From: Candidatus Hydrogenedentota bacterium
Lineage (GTDB): Bacteria; Hydrogenedentota; Hydrogenedentia; Hydrogenedentales; SLHB01
Assembly (NCBI GenBank): GCA_003557825.1
Contig: PWNM01000247.1
Location: 1-7,625 of the forward strand
DNA length: 7,625 nt
Direction: 5' to 3'
The position numbers and the translations under genes are program-made. Every line of letters starts with the position of its first letter. The stretch's first letter is position 1. A model generated the notes under the pieces. It made no database searches and was not told the origin of the DNA. It saw only the letters and a list, made by a program, of their open reading frames with translations. Shown here piece by piece: positions 1-4,861 of the stretch.

Positions 1-377
1 AAGCCGTTGAGTTCCTACGGGAATGGCCGTTGGACCTGATCAGCTATAGCTACCGCAATTCGCACCGGACGGACCTCCATCCGGAAGACGGGTATACGCC
101 CTATGCGATAGGTCCCCGGACCGATTCGCCCAAATCCATTTCACCGCGCGAATCGGAACCCAAGAAACTCGACGGCTCGTTAATGGCGCTGGATGGCGGA
201 TCGGGCGGGCGACGTTCGATCACGCCGAACACCTGGCTTGAGAGCTATTGGAAAGGGCGTTATTACGGCTTTATCGAAGCGCCGGAGGTGGACGATCCGG
301 ATCTCATTTCCATAGAGGACCGACCCCTGAGGCAGTTGGGAGCCGCCCCTTACGACGGACCGCCTCGTCCCTTCTGA
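1..377 (+). CDS. C-terminal end of an unrecognised protein (5' truncated by window)
   Basis: The reading frame is open from base 3 and ends at TGA 375-377, giving about 124 residues of a longer protein. A TTG at 30 is only an internal leucine codon, because the frame is coding-like upstream of it (AVEFLREWPLDLIS). The visible part is soluble, rich in Asp, Pro, Gly and aromatic residues, with no membrane segment. Distinctive stretches are SYSYRNSHRTDL, LDGGSGGR and the aromatic segment NTWLESYWKGRYYGFIEAP, followed by an acidic, Pro-rich tail. I have an impression of large extracellular or carbohydrate-related proteins of Planctomycetes-like and candidate-phylum genomes ending in a similar Trp/Tyr-rich segment, but I cannot name a family and assign no function. 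It is convergent with the next gene, 27 bases away, and no hairpin terminator is visible between them. Confidence 0.75.
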   Translation, partial: AVEFLREWPLDLISYSYRNSHRTDLHPEDGYTPYAIGPRTDSPKSISPRESEPKKLDGSLMALDGGSGGRRSITPNTWLESYWKGRYYGFIEAPEVDDPDLISIEDRPLRQLGAAPYDGPPRPF

Positions 378-404
378 TGGCCTATGAACCGCCTAACCGG
401 CCGT

Positions 405-926
405 TTACACTCCGTCGGGAGCGATGTGTCCAAAGAGCCACAGGAACGTTTCGCGAGCGAAGATAGAGAGCACGGCGATGATAATGCCGGCGATGCATAC
501 GCCGCCGAGGCAGGCGAAAAAGGTGCGAAGCCGCCCGAGGCCGAAAATGTGGCCCGCCATCGAGCCGGTCCACGCCCCGGTTACCGGAAGCGGAATGGCC
601 ACAAACATGACCAGCCCCCAGCTCTCGTATTTTTTGATCTTCTCGCCTTTGCGACGGGTACGGGCGAAAAGCCATTCCACGAACCGGTCGCCAATAGGGA
701 ATCGACGCAGAAAGTTGGTCGCGGGCTCGAGGAACAGGATGATAAACGGAATGGGAATCATATTACCGAAGACCGCCAACGGATAGGCCCTCCAGAGGGG
801 CATTCCGCTTAGGATGGCTACCGGCAACGCCCCACGCAGCTCGAGAATGGGTAGCATGGCTAGGAGGACGGTGGCAACGGGCAAAGAAAAATGGGTCTGG
901 ACAAACTCGACTAGCTGTTCTCTCAC
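405..926 (-). CDS. Small multi-drug export-family membrane protein (COG2426-like)
   Basis: This is a 173-residue polytopic membrane protein. Hydrophobic segments lie at about residues 14-40, 47-68, 104-127 and 134-157. The family signatures are ELRGALP (residues 29-35) near the start and the Pro/Gly-rich IPLPVTGAWTGS (111-122) before the third hydrophobic segment. A basic cytoplasmic-type linker (RTRRKGEKIKKYE) separates the two halves. These features fit the Pfam group 'putative small multi-drug export protein'; the transport activity is a family label and is poorly tested. The start is GTG at 926, overlapping the surE stop as GTGA, so translation is probably coupled to surE. Length is normal for the family. 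The substrate cannot be inferred from the sequence. Confidence 0.85.
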   Translation of the reverse strand: MREQLVEFVQTHFSLPVATVLLAMLPILELRGALPVAILSGMPLWRAYPLAVFGNMIPIPFIILFLEPATNFLRRFPIGDRFVEWLFARTRRKGEKIKKYESWGLVMFVAIPLPVTGAWTGSMAGHIFGLGRLRTFFACLGGVCIAGIIIAVLSIFARETFLWLFGHIAPDGV

Positions 927-1678
927 GGTCTAAATTCCCACTGTTCCAAATATGTGATCGCCTGGTGGTTGGTCAGATCGCGATGGAGCGGCGTCACGCT
1001 GACCAAATTTCGCTCGACTACTTCGAGGTCCGTACCCGATTCCGCATGGTGAGTGGGCGGCCCCCCTCCTATCCAATAATAAACCCGTCCACGCGGATCT
1101 TCTCGGCGGACGATTTCGTCCTCGTAATGCCGTCTTCCCATCCGAGTAATGGCCAGGCCGGCCAGTTCCGGCTCCGGCACATCGGGCACGTTCACATTCA
1201 ACATGGTTTCCGGTGGAAGCCCGTGTTCAAGGATGGACCGCGCTACCCGCTCCGCCACGGCGCCGGCGGTATCAAGGTGCTTCGGCGCATAGCTCACATT
1301 GGATACCGCCATCGAAGGAACGCCCAGCAGCATGCCTTCATAGGCTCCGGCCACAGTGCCGGAATAGGTAACGTCGTCCCCAAGGTTTGCGCCCGGGTTG
1401 ATTCCCGACACAATCAACGCGGGACGCTCCCGCAGCAGATCGCGCACGGCCAGCATGACGCAGTCGGTCGGCGTACCATCGACCATGAACCAGCGGTCGC
1501 GAAAGGGCGTCACCCTCAGCGGGTGATGCAAGGAGACTCCGTGCCCTACGGCGCTTTGCTCGCGGTCAGGCGCATAGACCCAAACCTCGCCCAAAGCCTC
1601 CAGGGCCTGGGCCAGGATCCCGAGGCCCGGCGCGTGGATACCGTCGTCATTGGTTACCAGTATACATGGAGAAGTCAT
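923..1678 (-). CDS. surE: 5'-/3'-nucleotidase SurE
   Basis: SurE is a metal-dependent phosphatase that removes phosphate from nucleoside monophosphates, and in some species short polyphosphate, in the cytoplasm. The 251-residue protein carries the family motifs in order: ILVTNDDGIHAPG at the N-terminus with metal-binding D11 and D12, the S42 region (DREQSAVGH), the VDGTPTDCV segment (67-74), and SGINPGANLGDDVTYSGTV (91-109) with metal ligand N94. I chose ATG 1678 because it puts the first beta-strand directly at the N-terminus and gives the usual length (about 250). The open frame runs on to an ATG at 1750, but the extra 24 residues match nothing in the family and a candidate promoter lies over that upstream end. 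The following gene overlaps the stop by four bases. In Proteobacteria surE often sits with pcm and rpoS; that context is absent here. Confidence 0.95.
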   Translation of the reverse strand: MTSPCILVTNDDGIHAPGLGILAQALEALGEVWVYAPDREQSAVGHGVSLHHPLRVTPFRDRWFMVDGTPTDCVMLAVRDLLRERPALIVSGINPGANLGDDVTYSGTVAGAYEGMLLGVPSMAVSNVSYAPKHLDTAGAVAERVARSILEHGLPPETMLNVNVPDVPEPELAGLAITRMGRRHYEDEIVRREDPRGRVYYWIGGGPPTHHAESGTDLEVVERNLVSVTPLHRDLTNHQAITYLEQWEFRP

Positions 1679-1740
1679 CGTATCAGTACGCTCGTACGCG
1701 GCAAGATGCCTGTTTAGATCAGTTCGCGTTAGAGTGAAGG

Positions 1741-1770
1741 TATATAGCATATTACACAGACGAAGCGCAA
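1741..1770 (-). promoter_or_regulatory. Candidate promoter for surE
   Basis: Read on the minus strand, TTGCGC (1770-1765) is followed after 18 bases by TATATA (1746-1741). The TG of an extended -10 (TGCTATATA) lies directly upstream of TATATA. Transcription would begin near 1733-1735 and leave a leader of about 55 nt before the ATG at 1678. This supports the downstream surE start. The -35 is weak, and A/T-rich intergenic DNA gives many such matches. Confidence 0.35.
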
Positions 1771-1911
1771 CCGACCAGTCACTAACCCTTTAAATTTCAA
1801 TAACTTATATGCAATATAGAAAGCCACTTCCCTTACTTCCCGCATACCCGGATCACAAGGGCCAGTTTTTCCAGGATCGTGCTTCTTTGAATTCGGGCGT
1901 GAATGGTGTAT

Positions 1912-1919
1912 GCTATAAG
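1912..1919 (+). promoter_or_regulatory. Candidate extended -10 promoter for the response regulator
   Basis: TGCTATAAG forms an extended -10 (TATAAG at 1914-1919 with TG one base upstream). TTGAAT at 1887-1892 resembles a -35 but is 21 bases away, too far for a normal sigma70 spacing, so recognition would rest on the extended -10. The same TATGCTATA string appears on the opposite strand in the surE promoter candidate. The rest of 1751-1979 is A/T-rich, and I see no gene in it beyond a possible 7-codon reading frame at 1937-1960. Confidence 0.3.
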
Positions 1920-1979
1920 CGGAACCAGGAAGTGATATGGTGGGCGCAAGGATGAGATGAAAAGGGTGGTATCGTTCAG

Positions 1980-2339
1980 ATGGAAAAACCCCGAGTAATT
2001 GTCGTAGACGATGAAGAGAACATCCGATTTGCGCTCAAACGATGGTTTGAGGCGAATGGATTTGATGTCGATCTGGCCGAGGACGGGGCCGTGGCGATGG
2101 AGAAATGCGCCGAGCAGGAATACGATGTCATGACGCTCGATCTGGAGATGCCGCGCATGAATGGTCGAGATACCATCGCCGCGATGCAGCGGTTACGACC
2201 GGAGCTACCGATCATTGTTCTAACGGGTTATTTTGACAAATCCCTCGACCAATCCCTGCAGGGCGTGGCGAAGGTCCTGGTCAAACCATTAAGCCTTCAT
2301 GTTCTCGAGGCCGAAGTCCGAAAGGTAATTGGAGCATAA
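1980..2339 (+). CDS. Single-domain response regulator (CheY/Spo0F-like receiver)
   Basis: The 119-residue protein is one receiver domain with no output domain. The acidic pocket is D10-D11 (VIVVDDEEN), the phospho-acceptor is D54 (MTLDLEMPRMNG), the switch threonine is T82 (IIVLTGY), and the conserved lysine is K102 followed by Pro (VLVKPL). All catalytic positions are present, so it should accept phosphate from a histidine kinase or phosphotransfer protein and act by protein-protein contact in the cytoplasm. No kinase or chemotaxis gene is in the window, so its partner is unknown. ATG 1980 is the only plausible start: a stop lies upstream in frame at 1953-1955. A modest ribosome site (AAAAGGGTGG, 1960-1969) precedes it. 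It could act in chemotaxis, a phosphorelay or development; the sequence does not decide. Confidence 0.9.
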   Translation: MEKPRVIVVDDEENIRFALKRWFEANGFDVDLAEDGAVAMEKCAEQEYDVMTLDLEMPRMNGRDTIAAMQRLRPELPIIVLTGYFDKSLDQSLQGVAKVLVKPLSLHVLEAEVRKVIGA

Positions 2340-2370
2340 AAATACGGTCTGGGAATCATCGGAAACAGTA

Positions 2371-2400
2371 TTGACAGCTTTCCAGCCCATGTGGTAGGAT
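2371..2400 (+). promoter_or_regulatory. Sigma70-type promoter for the infC leader/operon
   Basis: A perfect -35 TTGACA (2371-2376) is separated by 18 bases from TAGGAT (2395-2400), which matches four of six bases of the consensus -10. It starts 32 bases after the response-regulator stop, and the predicted transcript begins near 2406-2408. This is the best promoter match in the window and would drive the structured leader and the infC-rpmI-rplT operon. Confidence 0.7.
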
Positions 2401-2406
2401 ATTTCC

Positions 2407-2586
2407 ATAGGTTTTAAAAGCGCCTTCGAGGCGCTGAAAGAAGAAGCACCCGCTTCTCACCTGTCGACGACGCCGACGTACGAATGGTACAGGCAGTCTG
2501 TTAGCCAGGTTCGTCAATAAGCGCAAGAGCAAAGTGTGCCTATTAGCCGCGATCGAGACCGGGTGTCTTCGATCGCGGTTTTTTTT
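2407..2586 (+). ncRNA. Structured infC leader RNA (putative attenuator)
   Basis: About 180 nt lie between the predicted start site and the end of the terminator. No gene fits here. Visible hairpins are AGCGCCT-TCG-AGGCGCT (2419-2435, 7 bp), AGAAGC-ACCC-GCTTCT (2442-2457, 6 bp), a weak CCTGT/ACAGG closing pair (2460-2464 with 2489-2493), and the terminator stem (2547-2578). The ACCC loop of the second hairpin is complementary to GGGT in the terminator loop. This layout fits a cis-acting transcription attenuator before infC, comparable in position to the L20 leader of Bacillus infC-rpmI-rplT. I do not recognise the Rfam consensus and cannot fold it here. A stand-alone small RNA that simply ends at the terminator is the alternative. 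Confidence 0.5.
2547..2586 (+). terminator. Intrinsic terminator within the infC leader
   Basis: CCGCGATCGA (2547-2556) pairs perfectly with TCGATCGCGG (2569-2578). If one T is bulged the stem extends by GAC/GTC, leaving the loop CGGGT. It is followed at once by eight Ts (2579-2586). This is a textbook Rho-independent terminator. It lies about 80 bases before the infC start and downstream of the strong promoter, so it either ends a separate small RNA or conditionally blocks infC transcription. Confidence 0.9.
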
Positions 2587-2651
2587 ATGCCAGTAAACAG
2601 CAGTGGGCGGGGTTGGAGCGTGAAACAGTGTTGGCCTTCATACTCCCCCAA

Positions 2652-2659
2652 AAGGAGGG
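2652..2659 (+). promoter_or_regulatory. Ribosome binding site fixing the ATC start of infC
   Basis: AAGGAGGG (2652-2659) is a near-perfect anti-16S match and lies 7 bases before ATC 2667-2669. No ATG, GTG or TTG in the infC frame is at a comparable distance. It therefore decides the start codon. Confidence 0.9.
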
Positions 2660-2666
2660 ACTACTA

Positions 2667-3236
2667 ATCGCCAAGACGGAACAGCGCGTACGGGTCAATG
2701 AAATGATCCGTGTCCGGCAAGTACGCGTCATTGATGACGAAGGCAATCAGTTGGGCATCATGAGCCCCAGTGACGCCATGAAAGAGGCAGAAGGGCAAGG
2801 ACTGGATTTGGTCGAAGTCGCCCCGAACGCCGTACCGCCCGTTTGTCGCATCATGGACTACGGGAAATACAAATACCAGCAGAGCAAACGAGCCAAGGAA
2901 TCCCGCAAACACCAACACACGGTTACGGTAAAAGAGGTCAAATACCGGCCCAAGATCGACGACCATGATTTTAACTACAAGACGAATCATGTGCGGGAAT
3001 TCCTGCTTGAGGGCAACAAAGTCAAGCTGACCATTATGTTTCGAGGCCGGGAAATGGCCCACCCCGAGTACGGCAAAGAGATCCTGGCCCGGGTGGTCGA
3101 GGCTACCAAGGATCTGACTCAGGATGCCAATGGGCTATTGTCCAATGCGCGGCTCGAAGGTCGGAACATGAGTATCGTCCTTACCCCGGCAAAAGGCGTG
3201 GGAACTCAAAACCAAAAGGCCAAATCGACGGAATAA
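2667..3236 (+). CDS. infC: Translation initiation factor IF-3
   Basis: IF-3 binds the 30S subunit, prevents premature 50S joining and checks start codon and initiator tRNA. From ATC 2667 the product is 189 residues (E. coli IF-3 has 180). The N-domain covers about residues 6-75 (RVRVNEMIR, then VCRIMDYGKYKYQ at 59-71), a Lys/Arg linker follows (SKRAKESRK), and the C-domain runs from about 85 (VKEVKYRPKIDDHDFNYK, then VKLTIMFRGREMAHPEYG at 119-136). The start is called ATC because the strong ribosome site is placed for it. A TTG in frame at 2613 would add 18 residues unlike the family. Atypical AUU/AUC starts are a known IF-3 feature that allows self-repression, so translational autoregulation is likely. 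A 20-bp tandem duplication covers the stop codon. Confidence 0.97.
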   Translation: MAKTEQRVRVNEMIRVRQVRVIDDEGNQLGIMSPSDAMKEAEGQGLDLVEVAPNAVPPVCRIMDYGKYKYQQSKRAKESRKHQHTVTVKEVKYRPKIDDHDFNYKTNHVREFLLEGNKVKLTIMFRGREMAHPEYGKEILARVVEATKDLTQDANGLLSNARLEGRNMSIVLTPAKGVGTQNQKAKSTE

Positions 3237-3268
3237 CAACGGTCGATACGGAATAACAACGGTCGATA
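3228..3268 (+). repeat. 20-bp tandem duplication at the infC stop
   Basis: The unit ACGGAATAACAACGGTCGAT occurs twice head-to-tail with no mismatch (3228-3247 and 3248-3267), plus one further A. The first copy contains the last codons and TAA stop of infC; the second is noncoding. It looks like a recent slippage duplication. Confidence 0.95.
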
Positions 3269-3417
3269 TCGATATATAGGCACGCTCAAACGTGAGGAGC
3301 AAGCGGTACGCGACGCCCCCCACGGTGTAAAGCTCTGCATAGATCAAGTCATGCGAGTTCATCTTCTACAACCTGACCTACGCATGCCGTAGTAAGGGAT
3401 AACGTTTTTTTGCACAG

Positions 3418-3471
3418 CCGGTCGTTCCATAGGTGCAGCGCATAGCCTTGCTCTACCTATGGCCGTTCCGG
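3418..3471 (+). promoter_or_regulatory. Stem-loop upstream of rpmI (possible L20 operator)
   Basis: CCATAGGT (3427-3434) pairs perfectly with ACCTATGG (3455-3462) around a 20-nt loop. The loop may pair further through GCA/TGC (3435-3437 with 3449-3451). Outside the stem, CCGG (3418-3421) and CCGG (3468-3471) can close a symmetric internal loop of five bases per side. It ends 14 bases before the rpmI ribosome site. There is no T-run after it, so it is not a terminator. L20 represses this operon in other bacteria by binding such structured mRNA, so an operator role is a reasonable inference but unproven. The remainder of 3237-3417 holds only small hairpins and a T7 run. Confidence 0.5.
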
Positions 3472-3475
3472 ATTA
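3457..3475 (+). repeat. Upstream copy of a 19-nt box (before rpmI)
   Basis: CTATGGCCGTTCCGGATTA here matches CTAAGGCTGTTTCGGATTA at 3692-3710 in 16 of 19 positions. This copy includes the 3' arm of the rpmI stem-loop. Its placement before rpmI, with the other copy before rplT, suggests a shared regulatory site. Confidence 0.55.
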
Positions 3476-3497
3476 GACAACTCCCGGAGGTAACACA

Positions 3498-3695
3498 ATG
3501 GCGAAGATTAAGACGTTGAAATCCGCCGCAAAACGGTTCAAACGGACCAAGAACGGCAAGTTCAAACGCCACATGGCGTTCAAGCGACATCTACTCACGC
3601 ACAAGTCGGCAAAGCGGCGGCGTAACTTACGCGCTGCTACAACCTTAAGCCCGGAAGACACGGTGCGGGTGAAACGGATGCTCCCCTACGGCTAA
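3498..3695 (+). CDS. rpmI: 50S ribosomal protein L35
   Basis: L35 is a small, very basic protein of the large ribosomal subunit. The 65-residue product has the full family pattern: MAKIKTLKSAAKRFKRTKNGKFKRH at the start, the central HLLTHKSAKRRRNLR (residues 31-45), and the C-terminal end DTVRVKRMLPYG. Length is the normal 64-66. ATG 3498 follows a strong GGAGGT (3486-3491) at six bases. It lies between infC and rplT in the conserved order. The 261-base gap from infC is long for this operon and carries a stem-loop, suggesting control of L35/L20 translation separately from IF-3. Confidence 0.97.
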   Translation: MAKIKTLKSAAKRFKRTKNGKFKRHMAFKRHLLTHKSAKRRRNLRAATTLSPEDTVRVKRMLPYG

Positions 3696-3710
3696 GGCTG
3701 TTTCGGATTA
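3692..3710 (+). repeat. Downstream copy of the 19-nt box (rpmI stop / rplT leader)
   Basis: CTAAGGCTGTTTCGGATTA begins inside the last rpmI codon and covers its TAA stop. It repeats the 3457-3475 box with three differences, two of them C/T changes. The complementary 5' arm present at the first copy is not found here. Confidence 0.5.
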
Positions 3711-3732
3711 TCCCTGGCTGTGTGTGTACAAC

Positions 3733-3746
3733 CCGCCGAAAGGCGG
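3733..3746 (+). promoter_or_regulatory. GAAA-tetraloop hairpin before rplT
   Basis: CCGCC-GAAA-GGCGG forms a 5-bp G/C stem closed by a GNRA tetraloop, 11 bases before the AAGG of the rplT ribosome site. It has no T-tract and is not a terminator. It could be an mRNA stability or L20-binding element in the 75-base rpmI-rplT gap; the function is not shown by sequence alone. Confidence 0.5.
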
Positions 3747-3770
3747 CCAATGTAGAAAAGGAAAGGTCTC

Positions 3771-4133
3771 ATGCCACGTTCAACCAATGCTCCCGCCTCT
3801 CGTCGGCGTCGGAATAAATTCGTCAAACTTGCTTCCGGATACCGGGGCAGCCGCCATCGTTTGTACAAAACTGCCCGGCAGGCGGTTGACCATTCCGGTC
3901 AATACGCCTATCGCGATCGGAAGGCCCGCAAGCGTGATTTTCGCCGGTTGTGGATCGCCCGGATCAACGCTGCCACGCGCCGGTGCGGTATGCCCTACAA
4001 CCGCTTCATCCAAGGTTTGCGCCAGGCCAATATCGATGTCAACCGTAAGATGCTGGCCGAGATCGCCGCGACCGACGAAGCCCGGTTCTCCGAGTTAGTC
4101 GAGTTGGCCAAGGCTCAGCAGGCGGGTTCGTGA
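3771..4133 (+). CDS. rplT: 50S ribosomal protein L20
   Basis: L20 binds 23S rRNA early in 50S assembly and in many bacteria represses its own operon. The 120-residue protein shows a basic N-terminal extension (MPRSTNAPASRRRRNKFVKLASGYRG), the core QYAYRDRKARKRDFRRLWIARINAA (residues 44-68), and the C-terminal globular part YNRFIQGLRQANIDVNRKMLAEIA. Length is usual (about 115-120). The MPRxxNxPASRxRR start is the form I associate with PVC/FCB-type bacteria and is the best taxonomic hint in the window. A purine-rich site (AAGGAAAGG, 3758-3766) precedes ATG 3771. hisA begins two bases after its stop. Confidence 0.97.
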   Translation: MPRSTNAPASRRRRNKFVKLASGYRGSRHRLYKTARQAVDHSGQYAYRDRKARKRDFRRLWIARINAATRRCGMPYNRFIQGLRQANIDVNRKMLAEIAATDEARFSELVELAKAQQAGS

Positions 4134-4135
4134 CG

Positions 4136-4861
4136 ATGCGTATCGTCCCCGCGGTCGATATTCGCGGCGGGCTATGCGTCAACCTGGTACAGGGCGATTA
4201 CGCACAGGAAACCGTCTTTTCCAATGATCCCGTGACCCAGGCCGTTCAATGGCGCGACCAGGGCGGAGAGTTGATCCATATCGTCGATCTAGATGGCGCC
4301 CTCGAAGGCCGCTTATGCGTGCGAGAGGCTCTTGAGTCCCTCACCGCAGCCGGCGTGCCCTTCGAGGTGGGCGGCGGCATTCGCGCCATCGAAACCGTTC
4401 AGGCGGTTATGGATACCGGCGCGGCCCGGGTCATCCTGGGCACGGCGGCGTTTACCAATCCGTCTCTTGTGGAAGAGGCTGCCAAGGCCTATCCCGAAGC
4501 TACTGTGGTGGGTATCGATGCCAAGGCAGGCATGGTAGCCCTTCACGGTTGGAAAACGGTTACCGATACGGATGCCGTCGCATTTGCCCGGACCATGGAA
4601 CAAGCCGGAGCATCGCGGATCATCTATACAGATATCTTGAGCGACGGGATGATGAAGGGGCCGAATATCGAGACGACTCGTGCCATTGCCGAAGCTGTCA
4701 CAATTCCGGTTACAGCTTCGGGCGGCGTTTCGACCCTAGACGATATCCGTAACCTGCGGCAACTGGAATCCGCCGGCGTCGACGAAGCCATCGTGGGACG
4801 TGCATTGTATCTGGGCGCATTTACGCTTGGAGAGGCGATCCAGACCGCCCGGGAGGGATAG
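4136..4861 (+). CDS. hisA: ProFAR isomerase HisA (histidine biosynthesis)
   Basis: HisA catalyses the Amadori rearrangement of ProFAR to PRFAR, the fourth step of histidine biosynthesis, in a (beta-alpha)8 barrel. Family features in the 241-residue product are catalytic D8 (MRIVPAVDIRGG), IVDLDGA (49-55), phosphate loop VGGGIR (78-83), the second catalytic Asp D128 (VVGIDAK), HGW (137-139), TDILSDGM (165-172), ASGGV (194-198) and the second phosphate loop VGRALY (220-225). I chose ATG 4136 because it gives the standard MRIxPAxDIRGG N-terminus. A GTG at 4130 overlapping the rplT stop would add two residues. Both domain halves look HisA-like rather than HisF-like. No other his gene is nearby, which is unusual since hisA commonly sits beside hisH or hisF. 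It is probably cotranscribed with the ribosomal genes. A bifunctional HisA/TrpF role cannot be excluded. Confidence 0.95.
   Translation: MRIVPAVDIRGGLCVNLVQGDYAQETVFSNDPVTQAVQWRDQGGELIHIVDLDGALEGRLCVREALESLTAAGVPFEVGGGIRAIETVQAVMDTGAARVILGTAAFTNPSLVEEAAKAYPEATVVGIDAKAGMVALHGWKTVTDTDAVAFARTMEQAGASRIIYTDILSDGMMKGPNIETTRAIAEAVTIPVTASGGVSTLDDIRNLRQLESAGVDEAIVGRALYLGAFTLGEAIQTAREG

Noticed and set aside
965..1717. A long open frame on the plus strand opposite surE (250 codons)
   Set aside because: It is the shadow of surE, whose motifs on the minus strand are unmistakable. The antisense product has no recognisable domain or ribosome site.
1679..1750. ATG 1750 as the surE start
   Set aside because: It adds 24 residues absent from the family and overlaps a candidate -10 element; ATG 1678 gives the standard N-terminus.
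2495..2525. Possible tRNA T-arm (AGGTTCGTCA) in the infC leader
   Set aside because: No matching acceptor stem, anticodon arm or D-arm can be drawn around it.
2613..2666. TTG 2613 as the infC start (18 extra residues)
   Set aside because: No ribosome site precedes it, the extra residues are unlike IF-3, and the strong Shine-Dalgarno at 2652-2659 would lie inside the gene.
2664..3062. A 132-codon minus-strand frame opposite infC
   Set aside because: It overlaps the conserved IF-3 coding sequence entirely and resembles no protein.
3378..3411. CTACG-CATGC-CGTAG hairpin followed by T7 (3405-3411), as a terminator after infC
   Set aside because: The stem is only 5 bp and ends 12 bases before the T-run, so it is not a normal intrinsic terminator. 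rpmI/rplT are expected to be cotranscribed with infC.
3735..4098. Overlapping frames in and opposite rplT (for example a 124-codon plus-strand frame from 3724)
   Set aside because: They are out-of-frame shadows of L20, which is fully conserved.
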